A DNA stretch of 64,000 bases. Origin: Rhizomicrobium sp. Its GTDB lineage: Bacteria; Pseudomonadota; Alphaproteobacteria; Micropepsales; Micropepsaceae. The notes beneath the pieces were generated by a model. The model did not search any database, was not told the DNA's origin, and worked only from the letters and a program-made list of their open reading frames with translations. How positions within the stretch are numbered: position 1 is the stretch's first letter; each line of letters starts with the position of its first letter. Shown here in pieces: positions 26,890 through 35,488 of this stretch. The position numbers and the translations under genes are program-made. The stretch covers positions 1,860,001-1,924,000 of the forward strand of contig JBBCHM010000001.1 of NCBI GenBank assembly GCA_037200045.1. Direction: 5' to 3'.

Positions 26890-26915
26890 AACGGATCGGC
26901 GGCGAAACGGGTTCC
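26890..26915 (-). promoter_or_regulatory. EcfG-dependent promoter of the KGG-like gene
   Basis: On the minus strand, GGAAC (26915-26911), a 17-bp spacer and CGTT (26893-26890) match the consensus exactly. The gene starts 23 bp downstream. It is divergent from a second EcfG promoter 38 bp away. Confidence 0.85.
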
Positions 26916-26952
26916 TGGAACCCGCGCCGCGATCCCCGCGCGGGTTCCCTGG

Positions 26953-26977
26953 GGAACGGGTGGCGCGCCCCGGCGTT
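26953..26977 (+). promoter_or_regulatory. EcfG-dependent promoter of the secreted protein gene
   Basis: GGAAC (26953-26957), 16-bp spacer, CGTT (26974-26977): an exact consensus match. The gene at 27014 follows 37 bp later. Confidence 0.85.
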
Positions 26978-27013
26978 CAAACACGCGATGGGCGCGCCTA
27001 CAGGAGAACAATC

Positions 27014-27370
27014 ATGACGATCCAGAAATTCGCTTCGGGCAGTGCTGCGGTTTTCGCATTGGTGACGCTGGCCGCGCCGGCCTTCGCGTTCACGCATCAT
27101 CCCGCGACGCCGGCCGAGAACGCGCAGACCGACCAGTTGAACGCGCAGGCGCTCGCCAATGCGCAGGGCGGCGCGGCCCCGACGACAGGCGCCGCCATCG
27201 ATACCGGAGCGACCAGCAACACGATGAGCAATGGCGGCATGGTCACCGGCTCGGGCATGAACGCCGGCGGCACCGACGAGAACGGCAACGCAAACGCCCC
27301 GACGCCAAACAAGCCGACCCCGCCGGCCAAGCCGAACGACACGGACAGCGCGCCGCCGAACGGGCAGTAA
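27014..27370 (+). CDS. Secreted, disordered small protein under stress control
   Basis: A signal peptide (FASGSAAVFALVTLAAPAFA) is followed by a low-complexity region rich in Ala, Asn, Gly, Thr and Pro, ending PNDTDSAPPNGQ. No cysteine and no fold visible. CAGGAG lies 7 nt before the ATG at 27014. The EcfG promoter in front and the strong terminator behind make it a monocistronic stress gene for a periplasmic or extracellular protein of unknown role. Confidence 0.8.
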   Translation: MTIQKFASGSAAVFALVTLAAPAFAFTHHPATPAENAQTDQLNAQALANAQGGAAPTTGAAIDTGATSNTMSNGGMVTGSGMNAGGTDENGNANAPTPNKPTPPAKPNDTDSAPPNGQ

Positions 27371-27392
27371 CGCGGCGCAATCGCGGCGTGCG

Positions 27393-27422
27393 AAAAGGCC
27401 GGTGCGCGAGCGCCGGCCTTTT
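27393..27422 (+). terminator. Rho-independent terminator
   Basis: AAAAGGCCGG and CCGGCCTTTT form a perfect 10-bp stem ending in a T-run. It lies 22 bp after the stop of the secreted protein gene and, being symmetric, could act in both directions. Confidence 0.85.
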
Positions 27423-27488
27423 CTATCGGCGACGGCATCGAAGCTTCCCGCGATTGCCTGGCCCGGCGCGATGGACCATCATCGTGCC

Positions 27489-28739
27489 ATGAGCGACGCC
27501 GCCGATCCCGCGTCCGGGCGCCGGCGCGCGGCGTTCGGATTCATCTTCGCGAGCGCGGTCGCCTGCGCGGTGACGATCGGCATCATGGTGCCGGTGCTGC
27601 CCAACCTGCTCAAGCAGTTCAACGGCGGCGACACCGCCGCGGCGACCGATTGGAACGTCGCCTTCGCGGTGTTCGGCGGCGCGATGAGCTTCTTCGCCGG
27701 GCCGGTGCTGGGGCTGTTGTCCGACCGCGTCGGACGCCGGCCGGTGCTGCTCCTGTGCATCGGCGGGCTCGGCCTCGATTTCCTGTTCATGGCCTTCGCG
27801 CCGAATCTCGCCTGGCTGTTCGTCGGCAGGCTGGTCAGCGGCGCGACCTCCGGCGTGTTCTCCACCGCGAACGCCTATGTCGCGGACGTGACGCCCGCCG
27901 AGGATCGCGCCCAGGCCTTCGGCTGGATGGGCGCCGCGTTCAGCGTCGGCTTCCTCGCGGGCCCGGCGATCGGTGGCTATCTCGGCGACATCAATCTGCG
28001 CCTGCCCTTCATCGTGGCGGCGGCGCTAACGCTGGTCAACGCGCTCTACGGCTTCCTCGTCGTCCCCGAATCGCTGCCGCCGTCCAAGCGCACGAGCGCC
28101 TTTCATTGGCACCGCGCCAATCCCTTGGGCTCGCTCAAACTGCTTCGCTCGCATCACGAATTGCTGCCGCTGGCGAGCGTCGGCTTCCTCAACCAGCTCG
28201 CCAACATGGTGTGGCCGAGCGTGTTCGTGCTCTATTCCGGCTATCGCTTCCACTGGACGGCGGGCACCACCGGCCTGTTCATGGCCGCCTTTAGCTGCGT
28301 CGGCGTCGCGGTGCAGAGCTTCATCGTCGGACCCTTCGTGAAGCGCTTCGGCGAGCGCGCCTGCCTGATCGCCGGCGCGGCGTTTCCGATCATCGGCCTG
28401 GCGTGGATATCCTGGGCGCCGACGGTGTGGCTCTATCTGCTCGCCGTACCGTTCAACGCGCTCTGGCAGTTGCTGGTGCCGGGCCTGCAGGGACTGATGA
28501 CGCGGCGCGTCGGCCCTTCCGAGCAGGGACAATTGCAGGGCGCCAACCAGAGCCTGGCCGGCGTCGCCTCCGTCGCGGGACCGATTGTTTACGGCCTGGC
28601 GTTCGCCTGGGCGGTGCGCCATCCGCAATGGAACGTTCCGGGCCTGCCTTTCCTTCTGGCCTCGCTCACCATGGCGCTGTGCCTGGCCATCGCGATCCGG
28701 TCGGGGCAGATGGCGCGCGCCGCGGAAGCGGCGGCTTGA
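27489..28739 (+). CDS. MFS transporter, TetA/multidrug-type
   Basis: Twelve-helix major facilitator. The loop 2-3 motif GLLSDRVGRRPVLL and the motif-C-like AFSVGFLAGPAIGGYLG of drug/proton antiporters are present, and GRLVSGATSGVFSTA follows the DHA1 pattern. Substrate unknown; a tetracycline-type sequence group is likely from the layout. The start could be the ATG at 27471 or at 27489; neither has a clear ribosome binding site. Confidence 0.85.
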   Translation: MSDAADPASGRRRAAFGFIFASAVACAVTIGIMVPVLPNLLKQFNGGDTAAATDWNVAFAVFGGAMSFFAGPVLGLLSDRVGRRPVLLLCIGGLGLDFLFMAFAPNLAWLFVGRLVSGATSGVFSTANAYVADVTPAEDRAQAFGWMGAAFSVGFLAGPAIGGYLGDINLRLPFIVAAALTLVNALYGFLVVPESLPPSKRTSAFHWHRANPLGSLKLLRSHHELLPLASVGFLNQLANMVWPSVFVLYSGYRFHWTAGTTGLFMAAFSCVGVAVQSFIVGPFVKRFGERACLIAGAAFPIIGLAWISWAPTVWLYLLAVPFNALWQLLVPGLQGLMTRRVGPSEQGQLQGANQSLAGVASVAGPIVYGLAFAWAVRHPQWNVPGLPFLLASLTMALCLAIAIRSGQMARAAEAAA

Positions 28740-28749
28740 TTTAATTGAC

Positions 28750-28793
28750 GCGCAATTTACGGGCGAACCGGAAGTCGGTTCGCCCGATTGCGC
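28750..28793. terminator. Bidirectional terminator between convergent transporters
   Basis: GGGCGAACCG (28761-28770) and CGGTTCGCCC (28776-28785) form a perfect stem around GAAGT, with outer arms GCGCAAT and ATTGCGC. It sits exactly between the convergent stops of the MFS gene and the DHA2 gene and so ends the phenolic-lipid operon. Confidence 0.75.
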
Positions 28794-30329
28794 TCAAGGC
28801 ACTTCCGGCCCCAACGCCGAGCGGCGGATATGGCGCATGAAGGGCAGCACCAGAAGCGACAGCGCGAAGAACACGCCGATCGCGATCCACGCCTCGTTGA
28901 ACGACTGCACCAGCGCCGCCTTGCGGATCAGGGGCTCGGCGAAGCTGCGCATGGTCTCGTCGACCGGGCCCATGTCGTGGCCGTGGAAGAACTGCGCCGG
29001 CAGGCCGACGAGCCGCGCCGTGTCGGCGTCGCCGGCCTGGAGCCTCGCGGCCAGGGCCTGGGCATGCGTCGGCGTGCGCTGGTCCAGGATCGTGTCGACC
29101 AGGGCGATGCCGATGGCGCCGCCCAGGTTGCGCATCAGGTTGAACAGCGCGCTGCCGTCCGCCACCTGGCCCGGCATCAGTGTATCGAGCGCGAGCCGCG
29201 TCGCCGGCAGGATGCAGAGCATCACGCTGGCGCCGCGCATGACCTGCGGCCAGAACAGCCCGTCATAGTCGGTCGCGGCCGTCTCATAGCCGTTGGCGAT
29301 CAGGCCGGCGGCGAACAGGCTGAAGCCGAAAGCGGTCAGGATGCGCGGATCGATCTTGCTTTCCAGCCAGGCGGCGATGGGCGCGGTGGCGAGCTGGGCC
29401 GCGCCGGAGACGATCATGATCGTGCCGATCTGCCACGGCGAGTGCTCGCGCACGATGCCGAGGAACAAAGCGAGCAGATAGACCGAGCCGTAGAGCCCCA
29501 GGCCCAGCACGAAGCTCAATGTGCAGCCCAGCGTGAAAGTGTGTTCGCGGAACCGATAGAGGTCGAGAAAAGGATGCCGGCTGTAGAGGCTGCGCCAGAT
29601 CGCGCTCGATCCGGTGACGAGGCAGATGGCGATGGCGCCGTAGACGAAGGGCCCGCGCCATTCGTATTTCGGCGCCTCCTTCAGCACCAGTTCGAGCGTC
29701 GCGAGGAAGGTCGCGGCCAGCGCGATGGCGAAATAGTCGATGCGGCGGAATTCGGAGATGTCGCCTTCGCCCAGCCGCACGAAGCCGATCACCAGTCCGA
29801 CGATGGCGATGCCCGGCACCAGATTGATCAGGAAAATCCAATGCCAGTTGTAATACTCCGTCAGATAGCCGCCGATGGCGGGCCCAATGGTCGGCGCGAT
29901 CACCGCGAGCGTGCCGGCCAGCGCGGTGGCGGCGATGCGATGCTTCTCCGGCATCATGACGAACACCGAGGTGAACACGCCGGGGATCAGCATGCCGCCG
30001 CAGAAGCCCTGGACCACACGCAGCGTGATGAAGGGCGGCAGCGAGGTGCACAGGGCGCAGGCGACGCTCGCCAGCGTGAAGCCCAATGTCGCGGCCGCAA
30101 ACATCCAGCGCAGGGACAGCGCTCTGGTCAGCCAGCCGGTCAGCGGAATGGCGATCACCTCGGCCATCAGATAGCCGGTCTGGATCCAGCTCAGCTCGTC
30201 GGGCGAGACTTTCAGGGACGCCTGGATGGTGGTGAAGGAGCTGGCGACGATCTGGATGTCGAGCACGGCCATCGCCATGCCGACGCACATCGCCGCGAAG
30301 CCGATCCAGATTTTGACAATGGGCGGCAT
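28794..30329 (-). CDS. DHA2-family (EmrB/QacA-like) exporter
   Basis: A 14-helix proton-driven exporter. It starts with the DHA2 signature MAVLDIQIVASSFTTIQASL, followed by SWIQTGYLMAEVIAIPLTGW and a later GPAIGGYLTEYYNWHWIFLI (motif C and the usual loop). Last gene of a four-gene operon, 6 bp after the AlkB-like gene, so the likely cargo is the modified polyketide lipid made by the three upstream enzymes. There is no EmrA-type adaptor gene nearby. Confidence 0.9.
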   Translation of the reverse strand: MPPIVKIWIGFAAMCVGMAMAVLDIQIVASSFTTIQASLKVSPDELSWIQTGYLMAEVIAIPLTGWLTRALSLRWMFAAATLGFTLASVACALCTSLPPFITLRVVQGFCGGMLIPGVFTSVFVMMPEKHRIAATALAGTLAVIAPTIGPAIGGYLTEYYNWHWIFLINLVPGIAIVGLVIGFVRLGEGDISEFRRIDYFAIALAATFLATLELVLKEAPKYEWRGPFVYGAIAICLVTGSSAIWRSLYSRHPFLDLYRFREHTFTLGCTLSFVLGLGLYGSVYLLALFLGIVREHSPWQIGTIMIVSGAAQLATAPIAAWLESKIDPRILTAFGFSLFAAGLIANGYETAATDYDGLFWPQVMRGASVMLCILPATRLALDTLMPGQVADGSALFNLMRNLGGAIGIALVDTILDQRTPTHAQALAARLQAGDADTARLVGLPAQFFHGHDMGPVDETMRSFAEPLIRKAALVQSFNEAWIAIGVFFALSLLVLPFMRHIRRSALGPEVP

Positions 30330-30335
30330 CAGGAC

Positions 30336-31358
30336 TCAGGCAGGTGCGTTGCTGACGCCACTTTGAAACTTTTGGACCTCTGGGTCCATGACGCGGCGCC
30401 ACAGGGGCGGCACCAGCGCCAGCAGGATGCTGCCGGCGTAGCCCGCCGGAAGCTCGGGCGCCGCCGCGACCCATTCCAGCCGCTCGAAGGACGATGCCGG
30501 CCGCGCATGGTGGGAGGAATGCCGGCCCATGTTGAAGATCAGGGCGTTGGCCATGGCATTGCTCGAGTTCCAGCTATGCGCCGCGGTGAAGGGCTCGTAG
30601 CCCCGCCCCGTGCGCCGGCGCGCCAGGCCGTAATGGGCGATGTAGTTGAACAGCTCCAGGACGACGATCCCGATCGCGCTCTCGGCCGCGAGCAGCGCCG
30701 CGCTGCGCGGGCCGAGCACCGCCCAGATCGCGGCATAAAGCGCGAGCATCGCCACGACGTCGCGGAAGATACGATTGTCCCAGATCGCCCCGCCGTTCAG
30801 GCGCCGCGCCTCGAACATCCAGGCATCGGCAAACTGCGCCGCGATGGTGCGCGGCAGGAAGGCATAGAAGCTTTCGCCGAGCCTGGCGCTGGCCGGATCG
30901 CGCTCGGTCGCGGCCCAGCGATGATGGCCGAAGATATGCGCGACGCGAAAATGCCGATAGCTCATGCCGGTGAGCATCAGAAGGCCGAGGAAACGCTCCG
31001 CGCGGTCATGGCCGTGCACCAGCTCGTGCGCCGCGAGGACGCCGAACACGCCCGTCGTCACGCCGACCGACAGCGCCAGCGCCGCGAAGCCCGATGCGCT
31101 CGCATCGCGCGCGGCGACGACCGCCCAGCCGATCACACCGAGCTGCACCGGCACATAGAGATTGGGCAGGACCCGGAACAGCCGCGCGTCCCGCGCAATC
31201 GCCGGACCCTGGCCGCGCCGCGAAACGAACTCGGCGGCGATCAGCGCGCCCAGGAGCGCCGCGACGGTGAGGAACGGCGCCGGCGGGCCGGCGAGGTAAT
31301 AGAGCGCCGGGATCGACAACGCGAAGACAAAAGGCCCGATGAAGCGCAGCGCTCCCAT
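30336..31358 (-). CDS. AlkB-like membrane diiron hydroxylase
   Basis: Integral-membrane non-haem diiron oxygenase of the alkane 1-monooxygenase/xylene monooxygenase type. The three histidine boxes are HELVHGH (111-117), HIFGHHRW (141-148) and HSSHH (near 295), with the extra alkane-hydroxylase-type element NALIFNMGRH just before the third. Four to six hydrophobic segments lie around them. It is 8 bp downstream of the methyltransferase gene in the polyketide operon. This suggests oxidation of a long alkyl chain or aromatic ring rather than free-alkane use, since no rubredoxin gene is nearby. Confidence 0.85.
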   Translation of the reverse strand: MGALRFIGPFVFALSIPALYYLAGPPAPFLTVAALLGALIAAEFVSRRGQGPAIARDARLFRVLPNLYVPVQLGVIGWAVVAARDASASGFAALALSVGVTTGVFGVLAAHELVHGHDRAERFLGLLMLTGMSYRHFRVAHIFGHHRWAATERDPASARLGESFYAFLPRTIAAQFADAWMFEARRLNGGAIWDNRIFRDVVAMLALYAAIWAVLGPRSAALLAAESAIGIVVLELFNYIAHYGLARRRTGRGYEPFTAAHSWNSSNAMANALIFNMGRHSSHHARPASSFERLEWVAAAPELPAGYAGSILLALVPPLWRRVMDPEVQKFQSGVSNAPA

Positions 31359-31366
31359 GGACGGCC

Positions 31367-31885
31367 TCACGCCGGGCTGGCCGGCAAGGCACGGCGCGCG
31401 GCCAGCGCGGTCTCTTCCTGGCGGATGCGCCAGGCGAGCACGGCGGCGTTCAGGATGGTGAAGACGATGGCGACGCCGACCTCGCCGAAGGCGAGCGGCA
31501 GCACCGCGATCTCGCCGGCCACGACGAGATAATTGGGATGGCGCACGAAGCGGTAGGGCCCCTTGCGCACCAGCGGCGCCCCATCGAGCGTGATGATCCG
31601 CGTCGTCCAATAGGGACCGAGCGTGGCGATGACCCAGACCCGCGCCAATTGCAGCGCGATGAACAGCCCCAGCGCCCACCAATGGATCGTCGCATCCGGC
31701 GGCAGGACGAGCACGATCATCAACAGCCAGACGGCATGCAGGGTGACGATCAGCGGATAATGCGCGCGGCCGACCTCCACCGCGCCCCGCGCCAGCAGCG
31801 CGCGGGTGTTGCGCTCGGCATAGGCGATCTCGATCAGCCGCTGCAGGGCGACGAGAAAGAGGATGAGATAGATCGCCAGCCTCAC
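31367..31885 (-). CDS. Isoprenylcysteine-carboxyl-methyltransferase-like membrane methyltransferase
   Basis: A 172-residue polytopic protein with the ICMT/PEMT signature LGPYWTTRI, then GPYRFVRHPNYLVVAGEI (SAM-binding RHPxY) and the C-terminal RIRQEETAL. In actinobacterial alkylresorcinol clusters a protein of this type (SrsB) O-methylates the phenolic lipid made by the type III synthase. Here the gene starts with GTG overlapping the synthase stop (GTGA), the same pairing, so the same role is likely. Location: inner membrane. Confidence 0.87.
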   Translation of the reverse strand: MRLAIYLILFLVALQRLIEIAYAERNTRALLARGAVEVGRAHYPLIVTLHAVWLLMIVLVLPPDATIHWWALGLFIALQLARVWVIATLGPYWTTRIITLDGAPLVRKGPYRFVRHPNYLVVAGEIAVLPLAFGEVGVAIVFTILNAAVLAWRIRQEETALAARRALPASPA

Positions 31886-32913
31886 GGCCCGCCGACCGCG
31901 AGAAAGACGGCGGAGAAGCCCGGGCCGAGCGCGGTCATCAGCGTATGCTGGTCGCGCCACGCCATGCGTTCGAGCACGAAGAGCGCCGTCACCGCCGACA
32001 TGTTGCCGAAATTGCGCAGCGTGGCGCGGCTGTCGACAAGGTCGCCGCGCTGGATGTCGAAGGCGTCCTCCAGCGCATCGAGCACCTTGGCGCCGCCCGG
32101 ATGGCAGGCGAAGCGGTCGAAGCAGGCGAGCGTCAGGCCATTCGCCTCGAGATAGCCGTGCAGGATCGGCTTGAAGTCGTTGGCGACGAGCGAGGGGATG
32201 CTCTGCGAGAAGATCGCCTTCAGCCCGTCGTCCTGCACGTCCCAGCCCATGATGCCGAGCGAATCGGGCCAGGTGTATTCGCCGCTGGCGCCGACCTTGG
32301 GCCCGTCGCCCTCGGTCGAGAGGATCGCGCCGGCGGCGCCGTCACCGAACAGCGCGGTGGCCACGATGTTGCTCTTGGAGGTGTCGTCCTTGCGGAAGGT
32401 CAGGGCGCAGAGCTCCACCACCAGGAACAGCACCTTGCTGCCGGGATAGGCGCGGGCAAGCTCGGAGGCGCGGGCGAGGCCGACCACGCCGCCGGCGCAG
32501 CCCAGCCCGAAGATCGGCAGCCGGCGGACATTGCGGCGCAGATCGAGCCGCTCGATCATCAGCGCGTCCAGGCTCGGCGTGGCGATGCCGGTGGTGGAGG
32601 ACACCACGATGGCGTCGATGTCCTCGCGTACCAGGCCGGCCTCCTCCAGGAGCGCGCCGGCCAGCTTCTCGAACAGCGCGACGGCGTTTTCGAGGTAGAG
32701 CGCGTTGCGGTCGGTCCAGCCATGGGGCTGGCTGTACCAGTCGATCGGAACGCAGGAATAGCGGCGGTTGATGCCGGTATTCTCGAACACCGGCATCAGC
32801 CGGGTCATGTCGCGGTGGCCCTCGAACAGGGCCGCGGCGCGTGCCGAGACATCTGTCTGGTTCAAGACATAGGGCGGAACGGCACTTTTCAAAGCCAGCA
32901 AACGTGCCTGCAT
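31882..32913 (-). CDS. Type III polyketide synthase (chalcone-synthase-like)
   Basis: Homodimeric ketosynthase that extends an acyl-CoA starter with malonyl-CoA and cyclises the product. The catalytic triad is visible: Cys139 in IFGLGCAGG, His271 in FACHPGG and Asn304 in RNFGNMSAVT; the product-release motif GPGFSAV is at the C-terminus. The 343-residue length from ATG 32913 fits bacterial enzymes making alkylresorcinols or alkylpyrones. It opens a tight operon with a methyltransferase, a hydroxylase and an exporter and follows a luxI gene by 105 bp, so quorum control is likely. Confidence 0.92.
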   Translation of the reverse strand: MQARLLALKSAVPPYVLNQTDVSARAAALFEGHRDMTRLMPVFENTGINRRYSCVPIDWYSQPHGWTDRNALYLENAVALFEKLAGALLEEAGLVREDIDAIVVSSTTGIATPSLDALMIERLDLRRNVRRLPIFGLGCAGGVVGLARASELARAYPGSKVLFLVVELCALTFRKDDTSKSNIVATALFGDGAAGAILSTEGDGPKVGASGEYTWPDSLGIMGWDVQDDGLKAIFSQSIPSLVANDFKPILHGYLEANGLTLACFDRFACHPGGAKVLDALEDAFDIQRGDLVDSRATLRNFGNMSAVTALFVLERMAWRDQHTLMTALGPGFSAVFLAVGGP

Positions 32914-33018
32914 CGTCGCTCCCGGGGCGCGGATCGCTGCCCATCTAACGGTCAGTATAGCGACTGTCGGGCGAAAGACCACGCGAGGCGATTTTGCGCT
33001 CTGCCGGTGGCTGGCGGG

Positions 33019-33699
33019 CTATTCCGCGGCTTCCAGCGGACGGGCGGGAATCCGCGGCGGCGCGAGGACCAGGGGATCATCTGTCGGGGCCCCGACATAG
33101 TGGACGAGCGGCTCGAACACATCGAGCGCCAGGCGCATGGCGTCGAGCGCGTTCTGCCCCACGGTTACCGCGACCGCGACCTGCTTGGTTCCCTCGCGCA
33201 CCACCGTCAGGCCCAGCGGCTTGACGTCGACGCCCATCACGAGATGGCGGAACAAAAGGTCGGTCGGCATCAGGGTGGTGAATTTCTCGCAGCCGGCGCG
33301 CACGCAGAACTCGAACAGGCCGACCAGCAGGGTCTTGCGGGCGGTCTCCATTTCGGCGCGACCGAGCCCATCCTCGTCGACCAGGGCGCGACTCAGTTCC
33401 AGGATCCGCGGGCCGCGCTGCACGCCCTTGACCTCGCACAGATCGGGCGCCGCGTCGGCGAAGACGTGCGGCCCGGTCGTCGGCAAAAACCGCGCGACGC
33501 CGCGCACCAGGCCCCCCTCTTCGGTCAGGAGAAGATAGATGGCGTCGGGCGTGTCGAAGCGATCGGTCTGCCGCCCGTCGCGCTTGCGCAGGCGGTTGAG
33601 CCCCCTGCGCTCCACCAGGATGCGGTGGCGCAGCCGGAACATGTCGCGCAGGGCGTCCTCGTAAATCGGCGCGTTGCGGCAGGTCACCACTTCGATCAT
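33019..33699 (-). CDS. LuxI-family acyl-homoserine lactone synthase (copy 1)
   Basis: Autoinducer synthase. It has the conserved acidic motif DRFDTPDA, Arg in VARFLPTTGPHVF and Glu in ILELSRALVDE. The early Phe/Trp pair seen in most LuxI proteins is replaced by an Arg-rich stretch (LVERRGLNRLRKRDGR). The 226-residue length and C-terminal extension are slightly long. GGGAGG precedes the ATG at 33699. It lies 82 bp behind a luxR gene, its probable cognate receptor, and upstream of the polyketide synthase. The acyl group cannot be predicted. Confidence 0.85.
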   Translation of the reverse strand: MIEVVTCRNAPIYEDALRDMFRLRHRILVERRGLNRLRKRDGRQTDRFDTPDAIYLLLTEEGGLVRGVARFLPTTGPHVFADAAPDLCEVKGVQRGPRILELSRALVDEDGLGRAEMETARKTLLVGLFEFCVRAGCEKFTTLMPTDLLFRHLVMGVDVKPLGLTVVREGTKQVAVAVTVGQNALDAMRLALDVFEPLVHYVGAPTDDPLVLAPPRIPARPLEAAE

Positions 33700-33755
33700 C
33701 GTGCGCCCTCCCATGGGGCGGCGTGGAAGCTCGCGCCGTGGAAGCCCACCGTCAT

Positions 33756-33774
33756 CCCCCCGGTATGAGGGGGG
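33756..33774. promoter_or_regulatory. Dyad between luxR1 and luxI1 (possible lux box)
   Basis: CCCCCC and GGGGGG flank a 7-bp centre (GGTATGA), 57 bp upstream of luxI1. A similar C/G-armed dyad lies at the same place in the second luxR-luxI pair, which supports an operator role. Confidence 0.4.
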
Positions 33775-33781
33775 CGCGCGG

Positions 33782-34498
33782 TCAGGGGCTGATCTGCCTT
33801 GTGGAGATGGCGATCGCGACGGCCTGGGCGCGCGTGGTCGCGTTCAGCTTGATCAAGGCATTCTGCACATATTCGTGAACGGTCTGCTCGGCGATCTTCA
33901 GGATCTGCGATATCTCCCAGTCGGTCTTGCCGGCGGCGACCCAGACCAGACATTCGCGTTCCCGCGGCGTCAGGCGCGGGCCGCGCGGCGGCGGCGCGCT
34001 TTGGGCACGCAGCCTTTCGAGCGCCGCATGGAGATAGATCGACGCCATGTGCAGGCAGATTTCGTCGGTCTTGCCGAGCTCGTAGTGTTCGGTCCCCATC
34101 GAGACGATCACCGACAGGCCCTCGCGGCTGTAGATCGGCACGGCATAGCCGGCATTCATGCGGAATTCGCCGGCCTCCTCGAGGATGCGCGTGCCCTGCT
34201 CGTCGCTGGCACGCGCGGTGGGACCCCAGCGGAGCGGCTGGTTCTGCGCCCGCAACTGCCGGACCACCGGATCGACGACGACGTAGTTGCGGTCTCCGAA
34301 ACGTAGCAGCCACTCCTCCGGCCAGGTCGTCGCCCAGACGCGCTCGCGCGGCAGCCCGACGGGCGGCCTGGGATCGCCGATCATGAAATAGGAAATGCCG
34401 AATTTGCGAATGAACCGTTGAAACGCTTCGATCAGGGAAGACGGGTCGCGATAACGATCGATCTCCTCGATGAATTCAAACGTAGAAGCCGTCAGCAT
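33782..34498 (-). CDS. LuxR-family quorum-sensing regulator (copy 1)
   Basis: N-terminal autoinducer-binding domain (about 10-160) with WPEEWLLRFGDRNYVVVDPVV, which contains the Tyr and Asp-Pro of the ligand pocket, then PLRW. The C-terminal LuxR helix-turn-helix (about 175-238) reads LTPRERECLVWVAAGKTDWE and EQTVHEYVQNALIKLN. The ATG at 34498 gives a normal 238 residues; an upstream TTG is possible. It is immediately upstream of a luxI gene on the same strand. Confidence 0.9.
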   Translation of the reverse strand: MLTASTFEFIEEIDRYRDPSSLIEAFQRFIRKFGISYFMIGDPRPPVGLPRERVWATTWPEEWLLRFGDRNYVVVDPVVRQLRAQNQPLRWGPTARASDEQGTRILEEAGEFRMNAGYAVPIYSREGLSVIVSMGTEHYELGKTDEICLHMASIYLHAALERLRAQSAPPPRGPRLTPRERECLVWVAAGKTDWEISQILKIAEQTVHEYVQNALIKLNATTRAQAVAIAISTRQISP

Positions 34499-34555
34499 GG
34501 CCGAGATAGGTTCCGCGTGTTCGATACGGCCCAAGCCGTATGAAGGCGGTACCGA

Positions 34556-35455
34556 TCAGTCGGCCAGGCTACCGTCCGGGCGCCGCTGCCGCGCCTTGTA
34601 CCCGGCAACTTCCGCGACGTGCTCCGGCCGTAGCTCGTCCACCGCCTGAAGATAGTCTGGCACAGGCCCGCGCAGCAGAATAGAGGGGCATTGTCCCTCA
34701 TAGTTGCCGATATTCGGCCGGTGCTGCTGATAGCCGACCAGCGCCGCCAGTTCGGGCGAGAAGGTTCGCGCCACCTCGGGCGGGTAGACCAGCCACTGGT
34801 TCTCGTAGGGCTTCAGCCAGCCCAGCATGTAGCTGAAGACGACGCCGGTGCGCGGCACCGTGGTGCGGTTGGCGCCCGCCCCATGCAGCGTCGAGCCCAG
34901 GAACACCAGGGCCGAGCCCGGATCCATCTCCGCCGAGATCGCCTGGTCGCGCTCCAGGAAGTAATTGTCCTGGCAGCGATGGCTGTCCGGCCACACCACC
35001 GTCGCGCCGTTCTCGCGGCGATAGGGCGTGAACGGCCACATCACGTTGATCAGGTATTCGATCTGGCCCTTGGTGCCCTGCCACATGTCCTGGTCGCGAT
35101 GCGGCCGCTGCTCGGCCTCGCCGGGCCACACCTCCAGCGCCTGCGCCAGGTTGAGCTGGAAGCGGTCGCAATTTGGGCCGAGCACCGCCTGGACGATCTC
35201 CAGGATCACCGGGTTCTGCGCGAAATCCGCCGCGTTCGGCGAGCGCTTGAGCAGGCTGCCGAAGCGCTTGGTGTGGCGGCCGTAGAAGTCGCCCTCGCTG
35301 AACGGCGTCTTTTCGAAACGCTCCTTCAGGTCGTTGTGGAAGGCCGCGACCTTGGTCCGGGGCATGAGGTCGGGAATGACGCAATACCCGTGTTCGAGAA
35401 GTTCACGCGTCCAATCCGACGCGGATTTCCGTTCCTGTGCGAAGGCGACTGACAT
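34556..35455 (-). CDS. Phytanoyl-CoA dioxygenase (PhyH)-family Fe(II)/2-oxoglutarate oxygenase
   Basis: Non-haem iron oxygenase. The HxD pair is in PHRDQDMWQG, the distal iron histidine in GSTLHGAGANRT, and an Arg for 2-oxoglutarate follows about ten residues later (PRTGVVFSYM). Length 299 is typical. It sits between two quorum-sensing pairs on the same strand, 33 bp after luxI2, so it is probably a quorum-regulated tailoring or lipid-modifying enzyme. The substrate is unknown. Confidence 0.85.
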   Translation of the reverse strand: MSVAFAQERKSASDWTRELLEHGYCVIPDLMPRTKVAAFHNDLKERFEKTPFSEGDFYGRHTKRFGSLLKRSPNAADFAQNPVILEIVQAVLGPNCDRFQLNLAQALEVWPGEAEQRPHRDQDMWQGTKGQIEYLINVMWPFTPYRRENGATVVWPDSHRCQDNYFLERDQAISAEMDPGSALVFLGSTLHGAGANRTTVPRTGVVFSYMLGWLKPYENQWLVYPPEVARTFSPELAALVGYQQHRPNIGNYEGQCPSILLRGPVPDYLQAVDELRPEHVAEVAGYKARQRRPDGSLAD

Positions 35456-35488
35456 GGCTTTATCCGATCCTGCGGTTGAATGGCGGCT

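Noticed and set aside
28788..31532. 914-codon plus-strand frame across three genes of the phenolic-lipid operon
   Set aside because: It spans the gene boundaries of clear minus-strand genes and encodes a low-complexity Arg/Asp/Ala protein.
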